A stretch of DNA of 64,000 bases from Microbacterium sufflavum (GTDB lineage: Bacteria; Actinomycetota; Actinomycetes; Actinomycetales; Microbacteriaceae): the NCBI RefSeq assembly GCF_023101165.1, contig NZ_CP078076.1, positions 3,286,001 through 3,350,000 of the forward strand, in the 5' to 3' direction. How positions within the stretch are numbered: position 1 is the first letter of the stretch; every line of letters starts with the position of its first letter. Shown in pieces: positions 27,533-39,657 of this stretch. Under the pieces are notes generated by a model. The model was not told the origin of the DNA and did not search any database. It was given only the letters and a program-made list of their open reading frames with translations. The position numbers and the translations under genes are program-made.

Positions 27533-28449
27533 GGCTGGTTCCTCCGGTCCTGTCCGCGCCACCCTTCGACCGGCAGCTGGAACTTGCGCACCAGCCGGTT
27601 CGTGAACGCGGTCGGGTGCAGGCGCGCGAGGCGCACCGGCCGCGAGGACCGTCGCACCACCACACGCGCTCCGGGCGGGAGCTCGTGCGAGCGTCGGCCG
27701 TCGCACCAGAGGATGCCGGAGCCGTCCGTGCGCTCGAGCATCTCGATCGCGACCGCCGCGTCGGGGCTCACCACGAGCGGCTTCGCGAACAGCGCGTGGG
27801 CGGAGAGCGGCACCACGGCGATGGCCTCCACGGTCGGCCAGATCACGGGCCCGCCGGCGGAGAAGTTGTAGGCGGTGGATCCCGTCGGGGTGGACACGAC
27901 CATGCCGTCGCAGCCGAAGCTCGACAGCGGGCGGCCGTCGATCTCCAGCACGACCTCGATCATGCGCTCCCTGCTGGCCTTCTCGACCGTCGCCTCGTTC
28001 AGGGCCCAGGTCTCGTAGACGACGTCGCCGGCGGCGTCCTTCACCCGCACCGAGAGCGCCAGGCGCTCCTCCACGTCGTAGTCGCGGGCGATCACACGGC
28101 GCACCGCGTCGTCCATGTCGTCGGGGTCGATCTCGGCGAGGAAGCCGACGTGGCCCATGTTGATGCCGAGCACGGGGGCACCGCTGTCGCGCACGAGCTC
28201 CGCGGCGCGCAGGATCGTGCCGTCACCGCCGAGGACGATGGCCAGCTCGAGCGCGGTCGGGTCGGCGGAGACGCCCAGGACGTCGACGTCGGCGAAGAAC
28301 GGGTCGACGGCGGAGAGCGCATCGTGGTCGTCGGGCGCGAGGACCGGGCGGGCACCCGCTCCCCGCAGGGCATCGGTCACGCGACGGGCCGCTTCCACCG
28401 TCTCGACGCGGCCGGCGTGCGCGACCACCAGGATCCAGCGCTCGTTCAT
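27529..28449 (-). CDS. nadK: NAD kinase, 306 aa
   Basis: The diagnostic GGDGT motif (VLGGDGTILRAAEL) is near residue 80, NMGHVGFLAEI near 108 and TPTGSTAYNFSAGGP near 190. It phosphorylates NAD to NADP. Coupled by ATGA to tlyA upstream and by GTGA to recN downstream; the tlyA-nadK-recN order is conserved in actinobacteria. Confidence 0.96.
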   Translation of the reverse strand: MNERWILVVAHAGRVETVEAARRVTDALRGAGARPVLAPDDHDALSAVDPFFADVDVLGVSADPTALELAIVLGGDGTILRAAELVRDSGAPVLGINMGHVGFLAEIDPDDMDDAVRRVIARDYDVEERLALSVRVKDAAGDVVYETWALNEATVEKASRERMIEVVLEIDGRPLSSFGCDGMVVSTPTGSTAYNFSAGGPVIWPTVEAIAVVPLSAHALFAKPLVVSPDAAVAIEMLERTDGSGILWCDGRRSHELPPGARVVVRRSSRPVRLARLHPTAFTNRLVRKFQLPVEGWRGQDRRNQP

Positions 28450-29243
28450 CGTCCCCCTGCCAGCCGGTTGATGGTGTCCATCCATTCTGTCGGATTGCTA
28501 CCGCGTCCCGGCGCGAGGTGCACGAGGTACTCCGCGTTTCCGTGCGTGCCGAGGATCGGGGAGGGAAGGATGCCGAGCATCCCGAACCCCGCGTCCCACG
28601 CGCTCCAGACGACGCGGGCCACGGCGTCGGCGCGGGTGGCCGGATCGGTGACCAGTCCCCCGCGCACCGCGGTGCGCCCGACCTCGAACTGCGGCTTCAC
28701 GAGCAGCAGCACGTCGGCGCCCGGCGCGGCGACGGCGGCGATCGCCGGGAGGACGAGTTCGAGCGAGATGAACGACAGGTCGCCGACGACCAGGTCGGGC
28801 GGCGCGGGCTCGCCCGTCGCGTCCGCGAGGCTCTGCGGTGTCATGTGCCGCACGTTGAAGCCCTCGACCGACACGACCCCGTCGTCCGCGGCGATGACGG
28901 GAGCCAGCTGTCCGTGTCCGACGTCGACCGCGAGCACCCGCCGCGCACCGCGCTCGCGCAGCACCTGGGTGAATCCGCCGGTCGAGGCGCCCATGTCGAG
29001 CGCGAGCCGGTCGGCGACCGCGACGCCGAAGCCGTCGAGGGCGGCGACGAGCTTGTGCGCGGCGCGCCCGACGTAGTGGTCGGCGCCGGCCACGGTGAGC
29101 TCACTGTCGTCCTGGACCGGCGTGGACGCCTTGACGACGGGGCGACCGTCGACGCTCACGAGGCCCTCCGCAATGAGGGTGGCGGCATGGCTGCGCGACC
29201 GGGCGAGTCCCCGCGAGGCGAGGGCGGCGTCGAGTCGCGTCAT
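28446..29243 (-). CDS. tlyA: TlyA-type rRNA (cytidine-2'-O)-methyltransferase, 265 aa
   Basis: An N-terminal S4 domain (RLDAALASRGLARSRSHAA) and an FtsJ-like Rossmann methyltransferase domain with the SAM motif ALDMGASTGGFTQVL near residue 83, DVGHGQL, and VGDLSFISLELVLP near 150. Mycobacterial TlyA methylates 16S C1409 and 23S C1920 and its loss gives capreomycin resistance; one or both activities are expected here. The start overlaps the small upstream ORF (ATGA). Confidence 0.95.
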   Translation of the reverse strand: MTRLDAALASRGLARSRSHAATLIAEGLVSVDGRPVVKASTPVQDDSELTVAGADHYVGRAAHKLVAALDGFGVAVADRLALDMGASTGGFTQVLRERGARRVLAVDVGHGQLAPVIAADDGVVSVEGFNVRHMTPQSLADATGEPAPPDLVVGDLSFISLELVLPAIAAVAAPGADVLLLVKPQFEVGRTAVRGGLVTDPATRADAVARVVWSAWDAGFGMLGILPSPILGTHGNAEYLVHLAPGRGSNPTEWMDTINRLAGGR

Positions 29244-29416
29244 CGTGTTCCCGGGGTCTCCCGCTGGTCGAGCCGTGATCCGCTCTCCAGCCGCCGCGAG
29301 AGCTCGTCGTGCAGCGCGGAGTAAGCGTCGGCGCGAGCCGGAAGCGGCTGCCCTTCGATCAGGCGCAGGCGGCTCCACAGGCCGTCCGTCGGCGCACCGG
29401 TCGTCTCATCGCTCAC
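29240..29416 (-). CDS. Small conserved protein upstream of tlyA, 58 aa
   Basis: A short charged ORF (residues include WSRLRLIEGQPLPARADAY) whose TGA overlaps the tlyA ATG. A similarly placed small gene occurs before tlyA in mycobacteria (Rv1693). I choose GTG 29416 as the start because TACAGT (29424-29429) lies 7 nt upstream, a leaderless signal; the longer start at 29425 overlaps that box. It may be a leader that couples ribosomes into tlyA. The function is unknown. Confidence 0.65.
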   Translation of the reverse strand: MSDETTGAPTDGLWSRLRLIEGQPLPARADAYSALHDELSRRLESGSRLDQRETPGTR

Positions 29417-29467
29417 GGGTTCCACTGTACGCGGCTCCTCGGACAGCCGACGGAGCCACGCGTGTGG

Positions 29468-30508
29468 TCAGGGGCGGTGGAACGGGTCGTCGTACAGCCG
29501 CTCGGGCACGCGCAGCACGAACACCGGAGTGCCCGAGGCCCAGATCGCGGCAGCTCCGGCCCGCAGCAGGTCGAGCTGGTTCCCGGACTCCGCGACGATC
29601 TCCACGTCCGCGCCGTGCACCCGCACCGCCGCGCCGCCGACGTCGTACACGCCGTCCGTCACCGTCGGGACAGGGTACGGCTCGTGCAGCCCGCGGAGGT
29701 CGCCGAGGATGTAGGTCGGGCGCGACCCCTCGGGCGCCGCGAGCACGTGCTTGGGGCGGTCGATCCCGGTCAGCACGAGGGCGGAGTCGATGCCGGCTCG
29801 GCTCGCTCCCATGATGTCGGTGTCGAGGCGGTCGCCGATGAACAGCGCCGTGGACGCGCCGAAGCGGTCCAGGGCCTCCTGGAAGATGGGGGTCTCCGGC
29901 TTTCCCGCCACCGTGGCCAGCCGCCCGACGGCGGTGTGCACCGCGGACACGAGGGTGCCGTTGCCGGGGGCGACGCCGCGTTCGCGCGGGATCGTCCAGT
30001 CGGTGTTGGTGGCGATCCAGGGGATGCCGCCCTCCTCCTCGGGGACCTTGAGCGCGAAGGCCGCTTCGGCGAGGTCGGTCCACGCGACCTCGGGGGCGAA
30101 GCCCTGCACGACCGCTTGTGGGTCGGCGTCAGCGCTGCGGGTCACCGTGTACCCGGCCTTCTGCACCTCATCGACGAGACCGTCGCCTCCGACGACGAGG
30201 ATCGTCGCGGGAGGGGGAACGATCCCCGAGAGCAGTCGCATGGCCGCCTGCGGGCTCGTGACCACGTCGTGCGGCGCGACCGTGAGGCCCAGGCTCGTGA
30301 GGTGCGCCGCGACGGATGCGTCGGTCCGCGCCGCGTTGTTGGTGATGTACCCCAGACGCGCCGTGGCGGCTGCGGCGTTGAGGCTCTCCACGGCGTGCGG
30401 CAGGGCCCCGGGCCCGGCATACACGACTCCGTCGAGGTCGGCGAGGATCGTGTCGACGCCGTCCAGCGGAGTGCGGGGCGTCTGACGCCTGCGCGTGAAG
30501 AGCGCCAT
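29468..30508 (-). CDS. HAD-IIA family phosphatase (NagD/PGP-like), 346 aa
   Basis: The HAD nucleophile segment is ILADLDGVVYAGPGALPHA near residue 25, motif II lies around GYITNNAARTDASV, and motif III and the C-terminal GKPETPIFQEALDRFG plus FIGDRLDTDIMGA near 225-250 place it in the HAD-IIA group. Substrates are probably small phosphorylated metabolites. ATG 30508 overlaps the stop of the repeat-protein gene (TGATG); a GTG one codon earlier is possible. The mycobacterial counterpart at this position is Rv1692. Confidence 0.9.
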   Translation of the reverse strand: MALFTRRRQTPRTPLDGVDTILADLDGVVYAGPGALPHAVESLNAAAATARLGYITNNAARTDASVAAHLTSLGLTVAPHDVVTSPQAAMRLLSGIVPPPATILVVGGDGLVDEVQKAGYTVTRSADADPQAVVQGFAPEVAWTDLAEAAFALKVPEEEGGIPWIATNTDWTIPRERGVAPGNGTLVSAVHTAVGRLATVAGKPETPIFQEALDRFGASTALFIGDRLDTDIMGASRAGIDSALVLTGIDRPKHVLAAPEGSRPTYILGDLRGLHEPYPVPTVTDGVYDVGGAAVRVHGADVEIVAESGNQLDLLRAGAAAIWASGTPVFVLRVPERLYDDPFHRP

Positions 30509-32316
30509 CACGCCTCCGGCTTCGAGGAACCGGGCTCGTCGTCTTCGCCGACCTCGTCGACGTCTTCGCCGAGGAGCTCGCGAACCTCATCCTCGATCGT
30601 GGGCTCGGCCTCGATCGTGGGCTCGGCCTCGCCGTCCTCACCGAAGAGCTCGGTCCCGGCACCATCGCTGTCGCCGTCGCGTCCAGAGGCAGCATCGTCG
30701 TCGCTGTCCAGGTCTCGGCCCGCCTCGACGTCGAGGTCCGCGTCGCGATCCACGCCACCATCAGCATCCGCGCCACCGTCCACGGCGTCACCATCAGCAT
30801 CCACGCCACCATCAGCATCCACGCCACCGTCCACGGCGTCACCGTCGAGGCGGGCGGCATCGTCGCGGGTGCCGTCACCGCCAACGGCGTCACCGCCGCC
30901 AACGGGGTCACCGTCAGACGAAGCAGTGCTGTCACCGTGATCGTCCAGGAACTCGTCGTCGATGAGGCCGTCTTCGACGTAGATCTCCTCGTCGCCGGCT
31001 TCGTCGACGCCGAGCGCCTCCGCCGCGACGTCGGCGCGGTGGGCCCAGAATTCTGCCTCGTCGGTGCGTCCGAGGTCTTCCAGGACGGCTGCCCGCGCGG
31101 AGAACAGTGCCGGGCTCCACTCGAACGCACGATCGGGATCGAGCTCGGGAATCTCGAGCTCACCGAGAGCCAGCTCCAGGTCGCCCTGGTCGAGCCTCGC
31201 GCCCGACATCGCGATCGCAAGAGCCACCCGCACCGCGGTGTCGAGGGTGGAGCGGTCCACGGCACGACCGGTCTCGAGCGCTCGGTCAGGACGGCCGATT
31301 CCGCGCTCGCTGTCGACCATGAGCGCGATCTGGTCGTCCTTCCCGGAGATCCTGCGATAGGTGCGCAGCTCGCGAAGAGCCAGGGCGAAGTCACCTGTCG
31401 CATAGGCCGTGATGCCGAGCGTCTCGCGGACGATCGCAATGCGACCGGCCCGGCGCGACGCCGCCAGTGCATGCTCGTGCGCCAACGCGGGGTCTTCGTC
31501 GATCAGACGCGAGGCCATCGCCAGGTGTCGGGCGACGTGCTCCGCGTTCTCCTTGCTGAGCGTCTTCAGCTCGTTGCGCGCGGAGGAGTGCAGATCCCGG
31601 GCCGTGACCTCGTCCGGAACGGTCGGCTCGTCGAACCGGGCACGCTCGTTCGACGCGTTGGCCGGACGCTCACGCCCGGCACCGCCGCGCTGCGGGAACG
31701 ACCGGGACCGGTCACTCCCCCGCTCACGCTCCGTCCGCCCTTCGCGACGCGGACCACCATCACGGCTGTAGCCCCCTTCGCGACGAGGAGCCGCGTCACG
31801 GCTGTACCCACCCTCGCGACGCTGACCGCCATCACGGCTGAAGCCACCCTCACGACGCTGACCACCGTCACGGCTGTAGCCACCCTCGCGACGCTGCCCA
31901 CCATCACGGCTGAAGCCACCCTCACGACGCTGCCCACCATCACGGCTGAAGCCACCCTCACGACGCTGACCGCCATCACGGCTGTAGCCCCCTTCGCGAC
32001 GCTGACCGCCATCACGGTTGAAGCCGCCCTCACGACGCTGACCGCCATCACGGTTGAAGCCGCCCTCACGACGCTGACCGCCATCACGGCTGTAGCCACC
32101 CTCACGACGCTGACCGCCGCCATCACGGCTGTACCCGCCCTCACGACGCTGCCCACCATCACGGTCAGGGCGAGCCTCACCTCGCGAACCGCGGGCATCA
32201 GAGCCAGATCGTGGGCGCGAGGCACCATCGCGATACACAGGGCGCCCACCGGAACGGTTGCCGCGCGGTCCTCCATCGTCACTGCGACGCGGACGGCGCT
32301 CTTCCTCTTCCGGCAT
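30508..32316 (-). CDS. Arg/Gly-repeat protein with TPR-like core and acidic tail, 602 aa
   Basis: Three parts are visible. Residues 1-210 are basic and disordered and include twelve tandem copies of about DGGQRREGG(Y/F)(S/N)R (residues 53-197). Residues about 235-430 are helical and TPR-like (ARNELKTLSKENAEHVARH, LAHEHALAASRRAGRIAIVR, FALALRELRTYRRISGKDDQ) and correspond by position to mycobacterial Rv1691. Residues about 435-602 are a highly acidic low-complexity tail with DAVDGGVDADGG repeats. RGG-type repeats often bind RNA, so an RNA or ribosome-related scaffold role is inferred, helped by tlyA and the rRNA operon nearby. GGGAG precedes ATG 32316. The function is unproven. Confidence 0.85.
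   Translation of the reverse strand: MPEEEERRPRRSDDGGPRGNRSGGRPVYRDGASRPRSGSDARGSRGEARPDRDGGQRREGGYSRDGGGQRREGGYSRDGGQRREGGFNRDGGQRREGGFNRDGGQRREGGYSRDGGQRREGGFSRDGGQRREGGFSRDGGQRREGGYSRDGGQRREGGFSRDGGQRREGGYSRDAAPRREGGYSRDGGPRREGRTERERGSDRSRSFPQRGGAGRERPANASNERARFDEPTVPDEVTARDLHSSARNELKTLSKENAEHVARHLAMASRLIDEDPALAHEHALAASRRAGRIAIVRETLGITAYATGDFALALRELRTYRRISGKDDQIALMVDSERGIGRPDRALETGRAVDRSTLDTAVRVALAIAMSGARLDQGDLELALGELEIPELDPDRAFEWSPALFSARAAVLEDLGRTDEAEFWAHRADVAAEALGVDEAGDEEIYVEDGLIDDEFLDDHGDSTASSDGDPVGGGDAVGGDGTRDDAARLDGDAVDGGVDADGGVDADGDAVDGGADADGGVDRDADLDVEAGRDLDSDDDAASGRDGDSDGAGTELFGEDGEAEPTIEAEPTIEDEVRELLGEDVDEVGEDDEPGSSKPEA
30750..30850 (-). repeat. Short coding repeats of the acidic tail
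   Basis: Imperfect direct repeats built from units encoding DGGVDADG and GDAVDGG lie in the 3' third of the repeat-protein gene. They give a run of Asp, Gly, Ala and Val residues with strong negative charge, opposite to the basic N-terminal repeat. Confidence 0.7.
31726..32160 (-). repeat. Tandem 36-bp coding repeat, 12 copies
   Basis: Direct repeats of 36 bp encode the 12-residue RGG-like unit; the second copy is 39 bp because of one extra Gly codon and the last two are diverged (DAAPRREGG, DGGPRREGR). Copies differ mainly by Tyr/Phe and Ser/Asn codons. The array keeps the reading frame and is a protein repeat rather than a CRISPR or VNTR in non-coding DNA. Copy number is likely to vary between strains. 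Confidence 0.93.
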
Positions 32317-32348
32317 GGTGCTCCCTATTCTCGTTGTTCGTCAAACGC

Positions 32349-32380
32349 AAAATGGCCACCCAACGATGGGTGGCCATTTT
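32349..32380 (-). terminator. rRNA operon terminator
   Basis: A perfect 14-bp stem AAAATGGCCACCCA / TGGGTGGCCATTTT with a 4-nt loop lies just past the 5S gene. On the minus strand it ends in a T run, so it is a strong intrinsic terminator separating the rRNA operon from the repeat-protein gene. Confidence 0.92.
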
Positions 32381-32392
32381 GACTAAAAGGAG

Positions 32393-32510
32393 TCCGGCGG
32401 TGTCCTACTCTCCCACAGGGTCCCCCCTGCAGTACCATCGGCGCTGTGAGGCTTAGCTTCCGGGTTCGGAATGTGACCGGGCGTTTCCCTCACGCTATGG
32501 CCGCCGAAAC
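32393..32510 (-). rRNA. rrf: 5S ribosomal RNA
   Basis: On the minus strand the gene starts GTTTCGGCGGCCATAGCG, contains the conserved CCGAACCCGGAAGCTAAG, and ends GAGAGTAGGACACCGCCGGA. Ends are set by pairing of the terminal stem (GGCGG/CCGCC) and are accurate to a few bases. It is the last gene of the operon. Confidence 0.95.
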
Positions 32511-32560
32511 ACTATTGATGTTTCAATCAAACCTAGGTTCACACGTGTGTGTGATCGAAG

Positions 32561-32589
32561 GTGGTTCTCGACCGTACATCGAGAACCAC
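32561..32589. repeat. Inverted repeat in the 23S-5S spacer
   Basis: GTGGTTCTCGA (32561-32571) and TCGAGAACCAC (32579-32589) form a perfect 11-bp stem with a 7-nt loop between the 23S and 5S genes. It is a likely processing stem for release of 5S precursor RNA. Confidence 0.6.
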
Positions 32590-32625
32590 TCAGTGGACGC
32601 AAGCACCAACGAACGGTGTGTTATC

Positions 32626-37664
<5,039 letters not shown>

Positions 37665-37922
37665 AAAAAGAAATTGCATACAACCCGGGGAAAAACCAGG
37701 CCGCAGCGAGTTTGAAACTGACCAAAGAGATGACATCATTGCTGACTTCATCCGAATGCCAACCCCCCAAAAGGAGTTGGTCTTTGATCCAAAGGAATTC
37801 TCACCCAGCCGAAGCTGAACGAGGATAATTTGGCATTTGACAAGTGCACGCTGTTGAGTTCTCAAGGATCGGATGCTCCCACGACCCAGCCATCACAACC
37901 AGGCCCGCAGGGCAACTTCTCT
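37665..37922 (-). promoter_or_regulatory. rRNA operon leader with boxA
   Basis: This 258-nt stretch between the proximal promoter and 16S holds no gene. It contains a boxA-type element TTGAGAACTCAACAGCGTG at 37847-37865 (minus strand), matching the spacer copy, and A/T-rich sequence that probably pairs with the 16S 3' flank for processing. Confidence 0.75.
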
Positions 37923-38160
37923 ATCTTAGCCATCCCGACTCGCTTGTCAAATCAGCGCGCCGGGCAGATCGAGGATCCGCTGCGCAGCTGAGACAGCCGC
38001 AGAAGGGGTGGATCTCCCATCCTAGACGCACGCGCCTGATCTCTCAAGAGAGAAGGAGTGGGAGGTGGTTCTCCGCTTGAGGGGGGTGAAGCTCTGGGCT
38101 TCTCCGCTTCCCTGTGGGGCGAACAAGTAATAAGTTACGTGGGTTCCGGGGTTCTGGCAA
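37923..38160 (-). promoter_or_regulatory. Three candidate tandem promoters of the rRNA operon
   Basis: On the minus strand three well-spaced sigma-70-type promoters can be read in order. P1 is TTGCCA (38155-38160), 17 bp, TAACTT (38132-38137). P2 is TTGAGA (38042-38047), 17 bp, TAGGAT (38019-38024). P3 is TTGACA (37945-37950), 16 bp, TAAGAT (37923-37928). P3 has a consensus -35. Tandem promoters are usual for strong rRNA operons; none has been tested here. Confidence 0.75.
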
Positions 38161-38210
38161 ATCGGGGCACCACCCCCGGGCGTGTCGGCACCGCGACAGG
38201 ACCACATCAG

Positions 38211-38230
38211 CCCGGATCAGCCGGGTTTTT
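38211..38230 (+). terminator. Plus-strand intrinsic terminator with no obvious gene
   Basis: CCCGG, a 5-nt loop ATCAG, CCGGG and then TTTTT form a compact terminator on the plus strand. No coding gene precedes it. It could stop antisense transcripts from the rRNA promoter region or end a small RNA. Confidence 0.55.
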
Positions 38231-38261
38231 CCGCTCGGAAGCCGCGGAGTAGCATCGCGCC

Positions 38262-39617
38262 ATGGGCCCCCACCGTCCCTCCCCCCGTGCCGCCGCTCCC
38301 GCGAGGACCCGTCCGAGCGCCGCCCTGCTGCGCCGGGTCTGGACAGAGATCGGCGGAGAGCCCGCTGCCGTGCACGACGCGCTCGCAGACCTCCCCGGTC
38401 TAGGCGACGTCCCGCTCCCTGCCCGTACCGCCGCCGGGGAGCTCGCGCTGGGGAGCACGGCCGCCGCGACGCTGGCGGCGGGGCGCAGGGTCGCGGACCT
38501 GGATGTCGCCCGGGTCGCCGCCGCATACCGGAGCGACCGTCTCCTGACGGTCGACGGTGCTCCCCCGCCCATCTGGTCTCCCCTCTCGGGGTTCTGGGCC
38601 ACCGCCGACGGGTGGATCCGCACCCACGGCAACTACCCCCATCACGCTCGCGGTCTCCGCTCCGCCCTGGGGCTCGCGCCCGACGCCGACCGCCCCGACG
38701 TCGCCGCAGCTCTCGCCGCGCTCCCCCGCGACGAGGCAGTGCAGCGGATCGTGCACCACGGAGGACTCGCGGTCTCCGTGCGGGCCGAGCAGCCGGAGCA
38801 CGACGCCCGTCTCCGCACCATGCCTCTGATCGAGGTCGCCCGTGTCGGCGATGCCGCGCCCTCCGGTCGTCCGACGTCCGGGCCTCCGTCTCCCCTCACC
38901 GGAATCCGCGTGCTCGATCTCACGCGCGTGATCGCCGGTCCCGTCTGCACACGCACACTCGCCCTGCTCGGTGCCGACGTGCTGCGGATCGATCCCCCGG
39001 CCATCGCCGAGCTCCCCTGGCAGCACCTCGACACCGGTCACGGGAAGCGCAGCACGATCCTCGATGCCCGTGACCCGGCGATGTCCGCTCTGCTCGCCAC
39101 CGCCGACGTGATCGTCCTGGGGTACCGTCCGGCGTCGCTCGCACGACTCGGCCTGTCTCCCGACACCCTCGTCGAGAGGTACCCCGGTCTCGTCGTGGCC
39201 GAGCTCAGCGCGTGGGGTGCCGACGCGCCGGAGCGCGCGGGCTTCGACAGCCTGGTGCAGGCGGAGAGCGGAATCGCGGTGATCGAGGGCGACGACGGCG
39301 TGCCCGGAGCGCTGCCCGCACAGGCGCTCGACCACAGCAGCGGCTACCTGCTCGCCGCGGCGGTGACCACGCTGCTCGGACGGCGTGCGCGCGAGGGCGG
39401 ATCCTGGATCGCACGCACCTCGCTGCGCCGGGTCGCCGCCGAAATTCTCGGGATGCCGCGCCGCACGGACCCGGTCGCTGCGCCGGATCCGGACGCGGCC
39501 TCGCACGAGGCGAGGTTCGACGTCGACGGGGTGTCCCTCGTCACCGCGGCACCGGTCATCCCCGGCACGGCGTTCACGGCGCCGCACCCGTGGGGATCGG
39601 ACGCACCGCGCTGGTGA
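38262..39617 (+). CDS. CaiB/BaiF (class III) CoA-transferase family protein, 451 aa
   Basis: From about residue 210 the protein follows the family III CoA-transferase pattern: PLTGIRVLDLTRVIAGPVCT, LLGADVLRIDPP, GKRSTILDARDP and GFDSLVQAESGIAVIEG. The expected catalytic Asp position near AGFDSLVQAE is present. The first 200 residues are a divergent half-domain with WSPLSGFWATADGWIRTHGNYPHHA. Substrates are unknown. TAGCAT (38250-38255) is 6 nt before ATG 38262, so it is leaderless. The stop lies within a tandem 15-bp duplication. No CoA ligase or dehydrogenase genes are adjacent. Confidence 0.87.
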   Translation: MGPHRPSPRAAAPARTRPSAALLRRVWTEIGGEPAAVHDALADLPGLGDVPLPARTAAGELALGSTAAATLAAGRRVADLDVARVAAAYRSDRLLTVDGAPPPIWSPLSGFWATADGWIRTHGNYPHHARGLRSALGLAPDADRPDVAAALAALPRDEAVQRIVHHGGLAVSVRAEQPEHDARLRTMPLIEVARVGDAAPSGRPTSGPPSPLTGIRVLDLTRVIAGPVCTRTLALLGADVLRIDPPAIAELPWQHLDTGHGKRSTILDARDPAMSALLATADVIVLGYRPASLARLGLSPDTLVERYPGLVVAELSAWGADAPERAGFDSLVQAESGIAVIEGDDGVPGALPAQALDHSSGYLLAAAVTTLLGRRAREGGSWIARTSLRRVAAEILGMPRRTDPVAAPDPDAASHEARFDVDGVSLVTAAPVIPGTAFTAPHPWGSDAPRW

Positions 39618-39635
39618 CGACCGCGCTGGTGACGA
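39606..39635 (+). repeat. 15-bp tandem duplication over a stop codon
   Basis: CCGCGCTGGTGACGA occurs twice in direct tandem (39606-39620 and 39621-39635). The first copy contains the TGA stop of the CoA-transferase gene and the second lies just downstream. Confidence 0.8.
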
Positions 39636-39657
39636 CAGCCGCTGGTGCCGCGCGCGG

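Noticed and set aside
31726..32160. Regular repeats that could suggest a CRISPR array
   Set aside because: The repeats are contiguous 36-bp units without spacers, stay in frame in a long ORF and encode a clear peptide repeat; no cas genes are present.
38041..38230. SRP RNA, RNase P RNA or tmRNA in the rRNA upstream region
   Set aside because: None of the diagnostic conserved segments is found; three promoter-like pairs on the minus strand explain most of the region.
38058..38252. Small plus-strand ORF between the rRNA promoters and the CoA-transferase gene
   Set aside because: No ribosome site or -10 box, composition unlike a protein, and it runs over the rRNA promoters and a terminator.
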